This document shows, in pieces, positions 37,455 to 45,111 of a DNA stretch of 64,000 bases (its first letter is position 1; every line of letters starts with the position of its first letter). A model generated the notes under the pieces. That model searched no databases and was not told the origin of the DNA. It saw nothing but the letters and a program-made list of their open reading frames with translations. Source of the stretch: Bombilactobacillus thymidiniphilus (lineage in GTDB: Bacteria; Bacillota; Bacilli; Lactobacillales; Lactobacillaceae); NCBI RefSeq assembly GCF_023380245.1, contig NZ_CP093365.1, positions 930,001 through 994,000 on the forward strand, written 5' to 3'. Made by a program: the position numbers and the translations under genes.

Positions 37455-37482
37455 AGCTACTTTGTGCTAAACTAAAGTAGCT
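37455..37482. repeat. 9-bp inverted repeat upstream of the 473-aa protein gene
   Basis: AGCTACTTT pairs with AAAGTAGCT across 10 bases, between the AI-2E gene and the next gene. There is no T-run, so it may be an operator or a weak terminator. Confidence 0.4.
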
Positions 37483-37507
37483 AGTATAGGATTGTGAGGG
37501 GACTTAT

Positions 37508-38929
37508 ATGTCATTATTTAAGCAACAACCTAAAAATCAAGAAGCAACGCAAAATTTTCCAGTACCTGATAATCCAGATTTGAGATCGCAACAAGCTAAT
37601 GAGTCTGGGGATCAGCAAAATCAACAACAATATTTTCAAGATGTTACGGAATACCCGGTTAATACAGCACCGGCTTCCGGCACAGAAGATAATTTATATA
37701 GTTCAAGTAGCAATAGTGATCCAATTGCTATGCCAAATAGTGCGCCAGTACCTAATGAGCAGGCTTTTCCTAATGTGAATGAATGGCAAGCTACGGAGGA
37801 ACAGTTGAATAATTTGGAGGATCAAGCCGGCAATTTAAAGCGTATTCTCAAGGATCAATTACTTAATAGTCGAACTTTTTATAATCAAAAATTACAAAGT
37901 ACGACGGTTGTTAATGATGCTTATTCTGCTGATTTGCAACAAATTCAGCAGATTAATGATTCTTTAAAGCGTTGGTTCGGTACGGATGCTATTTCAGGCA
38001 GTATTGCATTTGATTCAGCACGTAAATATTTCATTATGTCCGAGAATTTATTCACGGACACGGATCAGCGCCAAAATAATATGGCGGATTTAAATTATTT
38101 TTTAGATGATTATGGTATTTTGCCAACAATGATGACGATCAGTTATGATGAAGATTTGACTGGTAAATGGCAAGATTACATTAATGCTGGAATCGTTAAT
38201 CCTGAATCGAATTTAATTAACATTTATCAATATTTTCAAAACGAGAACCAAGCCAATACTCCAGCAGCTTTACGCAAAGGAACTATTGAGATTAGTCCAC
38301 ATGCGCGAGTTGAAAATGATGCTGAAAATAATATTGACCGGATTTATGAGGGCAATAGTCTGATTATGCGCGTGGTTAAGGATCTGAATAATCATCCTGC
38401 TCAGATTTTTCATTATTTTGATGATATATTGTTAAGCTTAGATCACTTAGATGTGCAAGGTAATAATTTATTGACGCAATTTTTCGATAAAAATGATGCA
38501 CAGCATATTTTGCGGGAACATTATTATCGTCTTGATGGTAGTTTGGCTGTAATCAAGAGTTTCCAAGATACAGAGCCATATGTGCAAGTTATGAATCAAG
38601 CTAACGTGTTGGTGCAAGCTTTTAATACTGAACAAGATTTTATTGCTTGGTGGTTGGTCAATAAGATTTTGGATGAGCAGACAACCATTATTTTACCTAT
38701 TGATTCGCCAATTTTGCCGATTTTATTGGACTATCCGGATGCAAGTTATCAAGTTATTCCTTATATCACTAATTATCATAAGCAAGAAGCTTTGGTTGAT
38801 AAATTGCTAGCACGTAACTTGGAAGCTGGTCCCGGTATTTTGGTTAATGATCAGCAAGCACAGCTGAAAATTAGTGAATTGACTCAGGGTCAAGTGAATG
38901 TGTCAGTCGTTTCTGATACGAATGCTTAA
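37508..38929 (+). CDS. Hypothetical cytoplasmic protein
   Basis: A 473-aa protein without signal peptide or membrane helix. Residues 1-90 are disordered and rich in Gln, Asn, Pro and Ser. The rest (about 95-460) is a mixed alpha/beta region with a coiled-coil-like start (QLNNLEDQAGNLKRILKDQL), and phrases such as FIAWWLVNKILDEQTTIILPIDSPILP near the end. I do not recognise the family. It has its own leader (GAGGGGA ribosome site) and its own terminator, and lies between a permease gene and gpmA. Confidence 0.65.
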   Translation: MSLFKQQPKNQEATQNFPVPDNPDLRSQQANESGDQQNQQQYFQDVTEYPVNTAPASGTEDNLYSSSSNSDPIAMPNSAPVPNEQAFPNVNEWQATEEQLNNLEDQAGNLKRILKDQLLNSRTFYNQKLQSTTVVNDAYSADLQQIQQINDSLKRWFGTDAISGSIAFDSARKYFIMSENLFTDTDQRQNNMADLNYFLDDYGILPTMMTISYDEDLTGKWQDYINAGIVNPESNLINIYQYFQNENQANTPAALRKGTIEISPHARVENDAENNIDRIYEGNSLIMRVVKDLNNHPAQIFHYFDDILLSLDHLDVQGNNLLTQFFDKNDAQHILREHYYRLDGSLAVIKSFQDTEPYVQVMNQANVLVQAFNTEQDFIAWWLVNKILDEQTTIILPIDSPILPILLDYPDASYQVIPYITNYHKQEALVDKLLARNLEAGPGILVNDQQAQLKISELTQGQVNVSVVSDTNA

Positions 38930-38970
38930 AGATTTTATTTTTCAGATTTTTGAAGAGTAAAATCTTTTTT
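38928..38970 (+). terminator. Terminator of the 473-aa protein gene
   Basis: AAAGATTTTA pairs with TAAAATCTTT, followed by further T; the stem begins at the stop codon. Confidence 0.8.
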
Positions 38971-38993
38971 ATTAGTCAGGTATTTAAAGATAA

Positions 38994-39022
38994 TTGACAC
39001 GTTTTTCATGAAAACATATAAT
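38994..39022 (+). promoter_or_regulatory. Perfect consensus promoter of gpmA
   Basis: TTGACA (38994-38999), 17 bases, TATAAT (39017-39022). The spacer holds the 12-bp palindrome TTTTCATGAAAA. This is the best promoter I see in the window, as expected for a glycolytic gene. Confidence 0.9.
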
Positions 39023-39063
39023 ATTTGTGAGTTTGTAAACCGAAAAGAAGAGGTATTTCAATT

Positions 39064-39753
39064 ATGGCAAAATTAGTATTTATTCGTCATGGCCAAAGTC
39101 AATGGAACTTGTCTAACCAATTTACTGGTTGGGAAGATGTTGACTTGAGTGATGAAGGTGTACGCCAAGCCAAGAATGCAGGACAATTATTGAAAGCAGA
39201 AGGCATTGAATTTGATCAAGCTTATACTTCTGTTTTAACTCGTGCAATCAAAACTTTGCACTATGCTTTGGAAGAATCTGGTCAATTATGGATCCCAGAA
39301 GAGAAGTCTTGGCGCTTAAATGAACGTCATTACGGTGCATTGCAGGGTTTGAATAAAGAAGAAACTGCTGAAAAATATGGTGATGAACAAGTGCATATTT
39401 GGCGCCGTTCTTATGATACTTTGCCACCATTACTAGATGCTAGTGATGAAGGTTCTGCTGCAAATGATCGTCGCTATGCTTATTTAGATCCTCGTGCTAT
39501 TCCTGGTGGGGAAAACTTGAAAGTTACTTTGGAACGGGTTATCCCATTTTGGCAAGACAAAATTGCCCCTAAATTGATCGACAATAAGAATGTCATTGTT
39601 GCTGCTCATGGTAATTCCTTACGCGCTTTGACTAAGTATATTGAAGATATCTCTGATGAAGATATTATGGATGTTGAAATGGCAACCGGTGAACCAGTTG
39701 TTTATGATTTGGATCAACAATTAAATGTTATTAGTAAAAAGAAATTAAACTAG
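39064..39753 (+). CDS. gpmA: 2,3-bisphosphoglycerate-dependent phosphoglycerate mutase
   Basis: Glycolytic enzyme of 229 aa that interconverts 3- and 2-phosphoglycerate. The phosphohistidine motif [10 protein letters not shown] places the catalytic His at residue 9, followed by [13 protein letters not shown]. The second catalytic His is about 182 in [10 protein letters not shown], and [12 protein letters not shown] is the usual substrate loop. Length is normal for bacterial dPGM. It is transcribed alone from a consensus promoter at 38994. Confidence 0.95.
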   Translation: MAKLVFIRHGQSQWNLSNQFTGWEDVDLSDEGVRQAKNAGQLLKAEGIEFDQAYTSVLTRAIKTLHYALEESGQLWIPEEKSWRLNERHYGALQGLNKEETAEKYGDEQVHIWRRSYDTLPPLLDASDEGSAANDRRYAYLDPRAIPGGENLKVTLERVIPFWQDKIAPKLIDNKNVIVAAHGNSLRALTKYIEDISDEDIMDVEMATGEPVVYDLDQQLNVISKKKLN

Positions 39754-39781
39754 TTTATAATATTTGCTGAATATAAGATTC

Positions 39782-39818
39782 GCGATGATTAGGATTTTGT
39801 CCTGATTGTTGCTAGTTT
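39782..39818 (+). terminator. Terminator of gpmA
   Basis: A 13-bp stem with several G-T pairs (GCGATGATTAGGA with TCCTGATTGTTGC), followed by TTTTTTT. Confidence 0.75.
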
Positions 39819-39981
39819 TTTTGTGCATAAAAAGAATATGTATTCAAAAGATAGAGGGAAAGCATCAGATCAATTCTAAAAATCAAGAATGCAATATGAT
39901 AATTTTTTTCAACATGTAAAATAAATCCAATAACTTATGTTATTGAAATTTAGTAAATAGTGTTCAGTAAATTAAGATAAA

Positions 39982-40011
39982 TTAAAAACCATCCTTAAGG
40001 ATGGTTTTTAA
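39982..40011 (-). terminator. Bidirectional terminator, serving the minus-strand TPM operon
   Basis: A perfect 30-base palindrome built from AAAAACCATCC and GGATGGTTTTT around TTAA, 60 bases after the stop of the minus-strand gene. Confidence 0.85.
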
Positions 40012-40070
40012 TTTGCATATCTGACAAAGACGGATTATTTTGTTGTACCCTCGTTTTTATTAAACTACTT

Positions 40071-41465
40071 TTACCAACTACCAGTTGCTCCCCCGCCAGA
40101 AGATGAACCCCCGCCGAAAGAACCACCACTGTTGTTTTTGTAATCAGATGTGGAGTAGTGATGTGTCAAGATAGCACCGTCATAATCATATAGTGTATCA
40201 TCATATAAAAAGTGTTTGCGCTTGATTTTACCATCAGGAAATTGGAACTTGAAGCGGCGTAAATTGATTTTTTGCTCAAGTGATTCTGATGTTAACAGCC
40301 ATGGGAATGTGCTTGTTGTCAGCATAAATAAATCAATTTGTAGCACAACTTCGTAAGGTAATAAATTATCTGGATAGTTGTACACAATTTGTTTCATTTC
40401 TGCATACATTTGATCTAAATACCTCTTTGTGTAAGGCAATTCAAAGTTGATATAAAAGGCGATAATTAAGTCAACGATAATTAGAACGACAAAGCAGATG
40501 ATCGGAAAACGCCATAAATGACGTAATAATTTTTTGTCAGAGTGAATTAAGGTAGTCTTAGAAGGATGCATGAGCGGTGTTAACATATTAACAGTCCTTA
40601 AAATACCATCGGAGTAATCATCACCGCGATAATCTTTCTTGACTGTTTTGTCATCGACAATTGTCTGGCAAGTGCCATTATCTAAAATATTTTCTAAACC
40701 AGTGCCCACTGTAATCCGCGTTTGATGATCTTCCACGTCAATTACATACAAAACGCCGTTATTAAGATGACGTTGACCAATTCCCAACGTGTTGAAAGCC
40801 TTTAAAGCGAATTTATCAATCTTTTCATCTGAGGATAAACTGTCTAGTGTAATGACCATCAATTGCGCGCCGTTAGCATTTTGCTTCAAATCCTGATTAA
40901 TATCATAAATCTTCTTTCTGGCACTTTTAGGAATAATATCGGCGTTGTCGGATACATAAATATTATTGTGATTGACAGCAATGTCGCCATAGTCACCAAT
41001 TTCGACATCGTAATTAGCTGCTTTACTATGATAGCCACGATCTTGGTGATATGAATTTTGTTGCAAAACTTGAGGTTTAATTTTGTGATTGCTTTGTAAC
41101 TGGGCGATTTGAGTTTTTAGAGCTTGACGATAAGGCTGGGTTTGTTGGTGATGAATGATAATTATGCCCACTGTAATTAAAAAAGTAGCTAAAATGATCC
41201 AACTAAAACATTTTTGTAAAATACGAATTGTTTTAGTAGCACGTTTATAAAATTTAGCACTTCGAATTTGAATAGTGGGGCGATGATATTTTTGATTGAG
41301 TAACTTACGCGGAACCTTGTCTAAAGCAATAATTCGTTTTTTCTCAGTTTGGCGTCGGTTATCGAAATCTTCATTGTATTCTTGCAGATTTTCCTGTTTA
41401 GTTTTTATAGGATAATCTTTACCATATTTGGCTTCATCGCGCTGATTTTTGTTTTTGGACTCCAT
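40071..41465 (-). CDS. TPM-domain membrane protein (YgcG-like)
   Basis: A 464-aa protein. A charged cytoplasmic N-terminus of about 85 residues is followed by a membrane helix (about 90-108) and an extracytoplasmic TPM domain (about 165-290) beginning VSDNADIIPKSARKKIYDIN, with LGIGQRHLNNGVLYVIDVEDHQTRITVGTGLE as the family core. A second membrane helix lies near 325. The C-terminus is GGSFGGGSSSGGGATGSW, the Gly/Ser tail typical of YgcG proteins. TPM domains have been tied to membrane protein quality control and phosphatase-like activity; the role here is unknown. It follows its paralogue by 37 nt. Confidence 0.82.
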   Translation of the reverse strand: MESKNKNQRDEAKYGKDYPIKTKQENLQEYNEDFDNRRQTEKKRIIALDKVPRKLLNQKYHRPTIQIRSAKFYKRATKTIRILQKCFSWIILATFLITVGIIIIHHQQTQPYRQALKTQIAQLQSNHKIKPQVLQQNSYHQDRGYHSKAANYDVEIGDYGDIAVNHNNIYVSDNADIIPKSARKKIYDINQDLKQNANGAQLMVITLDSLSSDEKIDKFALKAFNTLGIGQRHLNNGVLYVIDVEDHQTRITVGTGLENILDNGTCQTIVDDKTVKKDYRGDDYSDGILRTVNMLTPLMHPSKTTLIHSDKKLLRHLWRFPIICFVVLIIVDLIIAFYINFELPYTKRYLDQMYAEMKQIVYNYPDNLLPYEVVLQIDLFMLTTSTFPWLLTSESLEQKINLRRFKFQFPDGKIKRKHFLYDDTLYDYDGAILTHHYSTSDYKNNSGGSFGGGSSSGGGATGSW

Positions 41466-41502
41466 TTATTGGCATTTCCCCTTCTGTTTGTTAATAAAAT
41501 TT

Positions 41503-42711
41503 TTACCAACCACCAGTTGCTCCTCCGCCAGAAGATGAACCCCCGCCGTAGCCACCACCACTGTAGCCTCCGCCGAAGCCTCTGCTATGAAAAGGAGCAG
41601 TCAAGATAAAGAATATGCAGCCAACGCATCCCATGTTATACCAGTGCTGACTAGCATATACAGATGTCCTGAAATGTTTAGTTATCACTTTTCCGTTGAG
41701 ATCATATAAAATATCGTCATCTACAAAACCCGCCTCTTTAAAATGGCCATCTGGAAAGCGAAATTGTAGGCGACGTTGATCAGTTCGTTTGGTTATATTA
41801 GCAGTAGTTTGCTTTATAATTTGATCGCCTGTAGACAACATAAATAAATCAATTTTGAAGACTGCTTCAATCGGAACTTCTGTGCCATCATTATCTTTTA
41901 GACTATCCTGCATCTGTTGGTTCATTTGTCGCATCAATTGGTCACTTTTGGCTAGGTCCCAATCGGTATACCAAATTGTGATGCTGAGTAGTACTAGTGC
42001 CAGCAGGATTATTCCAATTGGTATATACCACAATTGTCGCAATTTTTGATGAATGATTTTTATACGACTATCTTGTTGTGGTGTCTTATTTTTCATTTTG
42101 GAACTAATTTTATTTACGACATCCATGACACCTGTTGAATAATCATTTTGTTGATAGGCTCTACGTGATTTTTTAGCGTCTAAAATTTTTTGACAAGTAC
42201 TATCCGTAAGAATCTCGTTATAACCAGTGCCGACAGTAATACGATCTTGGTGATCTTGAACCGCGATTAAATAGAGCACACCGTTGTTCAAGTAGCGCTG
42301 CCCGATACCCGGCGTATTAAAAATATCCAGTGCATAATCTTGAATATCGCTAGCTTTATCTGGAACATGATCGACTGTGATGACGACTAATTGAGTCCCG
42401 TTAGCTTGTGTTTTCAAGGTTTGATTGAGCTGATAAATCTGCTGTTGTGTTGTTGACGGAAGCACTTGGGCATTATCGGAAACAAAAATATTATCGCGAT
42501 GAATTGTTAGCGTGGAACCATCAATAAATGCTTTATAAGTACGTGAACCGTGTGAGAAGTGATACGAATTATCCGTGTTTTGAACCTTTTCGGTCACTAT
42601 TTTTTGCTTATGATGTTGCTGTGTAGTTAATTGGGTGTGTAAATGTTGTTGATAAGGATGTATTTCATGAGCATAAAATAAAAGTATTATTGCCGTAATG
42701 CTTAAGATCAC
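41503..42711 (-). CDS. TPM-domain paralogue, probably 5'-truncated
   Basis: A 402-aa paralogue of the downstream gene, with the same order of helix, TPM domain (VSDNAQVLPSTTQQQIYQLN, GIGQRYLNNGVLYLIAVQDHQDR), second helix and Gly-rich tail (GGGYSGGGYGGGSSSGGGA). The only start in frame is a GTG at 42711, which has no ribosome site and begins inside the first membrane helix. The basic cytoplasmic segment found in the paralogue survives upstream in another frame, so this copy seems damaged at the 5' end. It may not be translated. Confidence 0.65.
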   Translation of the reverse strand: MILSITAIILLFYAHEIHPYQQHLHTQLTTQQHHKQKIVTEKVQNTDNSYHFSHGSRTYKAFIDGSTLTIHRDNIFVSDNAQVLPSTTQQQIYQLNQTLKTQANGTQLVVITVDHVPDKASDIQDYALDIFNTPGIGQRYLNNGVLYLIAVQDHQDRITVGTGYNEILTDSTCQKILDAKKSRRAYQQNDYSTGVMDVVNKISSKMKNKTPQQDSRIKIIHQKLRQLWYIPIGIILLALVLLSITIWYTDWDLAKSDQLMRQMNQQMQDSLKDNDGTEVPIEAVFKIDLFMLSTGDQIIKQTTANITKRTDQRRLQFRFPDGHFKEAGFVDDDILYDLNGKVITKHFRTSVYASQHWYNMGCVGCIFFILTAPFHSRGFGGGYSGGGYGGGSSSGGGATGGW

Positions 42712-42840
42712 AATTAACGGAATTTTGCGCCATTTATAAATTTTGGCTTAGGTTTTTTACGCTTGTAAGCTTTTTTGGTGTACGACTTAATGCGCGGAAC
42801 TTGATAATGATAATTTTTTGCAGTTCTAATTGTAGAACGC
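42712..42840 (-). pseudogene. Relic of the N-terminal segment of the TPM paralogue
   Basis: Read on the minus strand in a different frame this stretch encodes RSTIRTAKNYHYQVPRIKSY and a following Lys-rich run. It aligns with the paralogue's PTIQIRSAKFYKRATKTI, just before the membrane helix. The frame lacks a start codon, meets a stop just before a tract of seven G, and is out of frame with the gene that follows. Confidence 0.55.
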
Positions 42841-42954
42841 CCCCCCTATATGTTTAATAAAAATAATTTTAGCATAAATTATCCGTCAAACGTTTTTTTG
42901 TTGTGGCAGCAGCATGTGTTAGAATGGATTTATATCAAATAGGAATGAATTTGG

Positions 42955-43758
42955 ATGATTGATAGTAAAAAACGTTTTTTAATCGGACAAGACTGGTCGA
43001 GTTGGGGCGATATTTCACTACAAAGTGCTACGACTATTTTTAATATTCTGGGTGTTCCGGCGATTAAATTGCCAGTTCATTTGTTGGCGGCCCACCCAGG
43101 TTGGGATCCCAAAGCACCTCAGCAAGATTTGTCAGCTTGGATTAAGCAAGTGTTGACGTTTTGGCCTGCAAATAAGTGGGCAGGTGTCTATTTAGGATAT
43201 TTGGGGACCACCGCAATGGTTGAGCAATGGTGTTTTTATGTTAAAGATTGTCCGCAGTTGGTGATTGTTGATCCGGCGATGGGTGATCATGGTCATTTGT
43301 ATCGTTCATTGGATGCTGATTATGTGTTAGCGCAGCAAAAATTACTTGCCAATGCTGATGTGATTACGCCTAATGTCACGGAAGCCCAGTTATTATTGCA
43401 ACATCCGATCACTGATTTAAAGCAAGCTTTGTTAGAATTACAGGAACTCATTAAGGGTTCACAGGCGGTCATCACAAGTGTGATTCAAGGCTCACAAATT
43501 GGTTGTGCTTATTTGAGTCATGAACATTTGCAACTGCTGATGCAGCCACGCCAAGAACGTGATTTATTTGGAAGTGGGGATTTATTTACGAGTTTATTAG
43601 CAGCCCTTTTGTTTACCGGCATTGACTGGGAAGAGGCTTTAGAACAAGCTACGCAACTGGTGACCAAAGCAGTCCGTCAAACGGTGTCTTGCCAAAAAGA
43701 TGTCCAAATTAAACCTATTGTGGCAGATCTGATGAACCTGGGAGGTAATCTGGAGTGA
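42955..43758 (+). CDS. PfkB-family kinase, probable pyridoxal kinase
   Basis: A 267-aa ribokinase-superfamily protein in the pyridoxal kinase (PdxK/PdxY) branch: VDPAMGDHGHLY, ADVITPNVTEAQLL and the anion-hole motif GSGDLF (about residue 205; GTGD is more usual). It would phosphorylate imported pyridoxal or pyridoxine. The next two genes overlap it in a chain and encode membrane proteins, one of them an ECF S-component, so the operon looks like uptake plus trapping of a B6 vitamer. The ribosome site is weak (AGGAATGAATTTGG). A ThiD-like role cannot be excluded. Confidence 0.78.
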   Translation: MIDSKKRFLIGQDWSSWGDISLQSATTIFNILGVPAIKLPVHLLAAHPGWDPKAPQQDLSAWIKQVLTFWPANKWAGVYLGYLGTTAMVEQWCFYVKDCPQLVIVDPAMGDHGHLYRSLDADYVLAQQKLLANADVITPNVTEAQLLLQHPITDLKQALLELQELIKGSQAVITSVIQGSQIGCAYLSHEHLQLLMQPRQERDLFGSGDLFTSLLAALLFTGIDWEEALEQATQLVTKAVRQTVSCQKDVQIKPIVADLMNLGGNLE

Positions 43759-44306
43759 AAATTAATCAGCTACGTAAAATTATTTTGACTGGTTTATGCG
43801 CGGCAATTATTTTTGTCGGAGTAAGTTTATTTCGCATTCCGATCCCGGCCTTGGTTGGGCGTCCGTTTATCCATTTTGGGAACACTTTTGCCGTACTCAC
43901 TGTGCTGATCTTAGGTTTTCGCTACGGTGCTGTTGCAGCCATGATCGGCTTGGGTTTGTTTGATTTGTTAAATGGTTATGCAGCTACAGCTTGGCTGACA
44001 GTCTTAGAAGCATTGGTATTGGCAGCAGTTGTAGCGGTTGTTTTCAAGGGGGTCAATTATCAACAAAAGCCACGCGTTTTGAAATTATATGCGGTGTCCT
44101 TGGCAGCTGGTTTAATTAAATTGTTGACTTCATGGTTAAGTGGAATTGTCGAAAGTATGATGGTTGGCACAAGCTTTTCAGTGGCGGTTATTAGAGCATT
44201 TTTGAGTTTGCCAGCAACGTTAATTAATTCGATTGTATTGTTTTTAGTGGTTCCGTTATTGTACGTGGCATTAGCTAAAACGGTTTTGCAAAGGTTGAAA
44301 ATCTGA
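43755..44306 (+). CDS. ECF transporter S component, probably for vitamin B6
   Basis: A 183-aa membrane protein with about six helices and the S-component profile: a short N-terminal helix, FRIPIPALVGRPFIHFGNTFAVLTVLILGFRYGAVAA, and an Ala/Gly-rich helix pattern. It would bind a vitamin and use a shared EcfAA'T module encoded elsewhere. The adjoining pyridoxal-kinase-like gene suggests pyridoxine or pyridoxal as substrate (PdxU type); this is inference from context. The GTG start overlaps the stop of the kinase gene. Confidence 0.8.
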   Translation: MKINQLRKIILTGLCAAIIFVGVSLFRIPIPALVGRPFIHFGNTFAVLTVLILGFRYGAVAAMIGLGLFDLLNGYAATAWLTVLEALVLAAVVAVVFKGVNYQQKPRVLKLYAVSLAAGLIKLLTSWLSGIVESMMVGTSFSVAVIRAFLSLPATLINSIVLFLVVPLLYVALAKTVLQRLKI

Positions 44307-44989
44307 TGATTGAACAAGCAAATGGTACGCTGCGACGTTTACGGTCTTTTGAAACGATATTTTACTTACTATTTTCTATTGCATTAAACTCTCTGGCCAA
44401 TGGCTTGACGATTGCTACTAATTTGGGTAGTGCCGTCTGGACAGCTTCGGCGGTTAACTTAAAAGATCAGTTGTCTTGGAGTTTAGGGACCATTTTGTTT
44501 GTGTATGCCATTTTGGTGCAATTGGTTAATATACTTATTCGCCGGCGATTTTTAGGTAAGCTTGTTGTTAGTAATTTGCTTTTTGCTTTTTTATTTAGCT
44601 ATTTAGTGCAATTTTGGCACCAAATATTTTTGCGTTTAGGTGTGACTAATTTGCCACTTGGTTGGCGCTTAGTTTTAGATCTGGTGGGGATTGTCTTGAT
44701 TGCAACGGGGGTGTCTATTTACCAAAGAGTTAATGTAATGTTGCACCCTAATGATGAATTGAGCTATTTGTTGCGTTTTCGTTTTTTTCATGGCAATGCG
44801 ACAGTGGGGCAGATTGTGAGTTACGTCACGCCAGTGACAATTATGTTGTATTGTTTGTGGCGAGCTAAAACCTTGTATGCAGTGGGATTAGGAACTGTGT
44901 TTGCTATTGTGTGTCAAGGGGGGTTAACAGGTTGGGCTGATAAGCATATTTTCAAGCGTTTGCATCATCGTCGAGTAAAAAGTAGCTAG
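44306..44989 (+). CDS. YczE/YitT-like integral membrane protein
   Basis: A 227-aa protein with five or six membrane helices. The N-terminal phrase IALNSLANGLTIATNLGSAVWTA and the mid-section HPNDELSYLLRF resemble the YczE/YyaS membrane family. Its start overlaps the stop of the S-component gene, so it is translationally coupled with the B6 operon and may be a second transporter for the same vitamin. Function is inferred only from this linkage. Confidence 0.7.
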   Translation: MIEQANGTLRRLRSFETIFYLLFSIALNSLANGLTIATNLGSAVWTASAVNLKDQLSWSLGTILFVYAILVQLVNILIRRRFLGKLVVSNLLFAFLFSYLVQFWHQIFLRLGVTNLPLGWRLVLDLVGIVLIATGVSIYQRVNVMLHPNDELSYLLRFRFFHGNATVGQIVSYVTPVTIMLYCLWRAKTLYAVGLGTVFAIVCQGGLTGWADKHIFKRLHHRRVKSS

Positions 44990-45005
44990 TTTGATAATTT
45001 TATCA

Positions 45006-45047
45006 CAAAAAAGCCAAGTTATTTATGATTAATTTGACTTTTTTTAA
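45006..45047 (+). terminator. Probable terminator of the B6-type operon
   Basis: AAAAAAGCCAAGTTA can pair with TAATTTGACTTTTTT with two mismatches, followed by T and A. Confidence 0.6.
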
Positions 45048-45053
45048 TTTTTA

Positions 45054-45088
45054 ATTACAATGAGATGTAATTACATAAGAGCTATAAT
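45054..45088 (+). promoter_or_regulatory. Promoter region with palindrome ATGTAATTACAT and the motif TTACA-N6-TGTAA
   Basis: A perfect 12-bp palindrome (45065-45076) and an overlapping TTACA (45055-45059) / TGTAA (45066-45070) pair sit just upstream of TATAAT (45083-45088). Related TTACA/TGTAA pairs stand upstream of the surface genes at 48005 and 52136. Confidence 0.5.
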
Positions 45089-45111
45089 ATCGAAATTCTG
45101 GGGGATTTTGT

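Larger units (their letters stand above)
39754..40070. other. Intergenic region with two further palindromes
   Basis: No gene is seen in these 317 bases. Besides the gpmA terminator there is CAATAACTTATGTTATTG (39928-39945, perfect palindrome, no T-run) and the bidirectional terminator at 39982. Confidence 0.5.
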
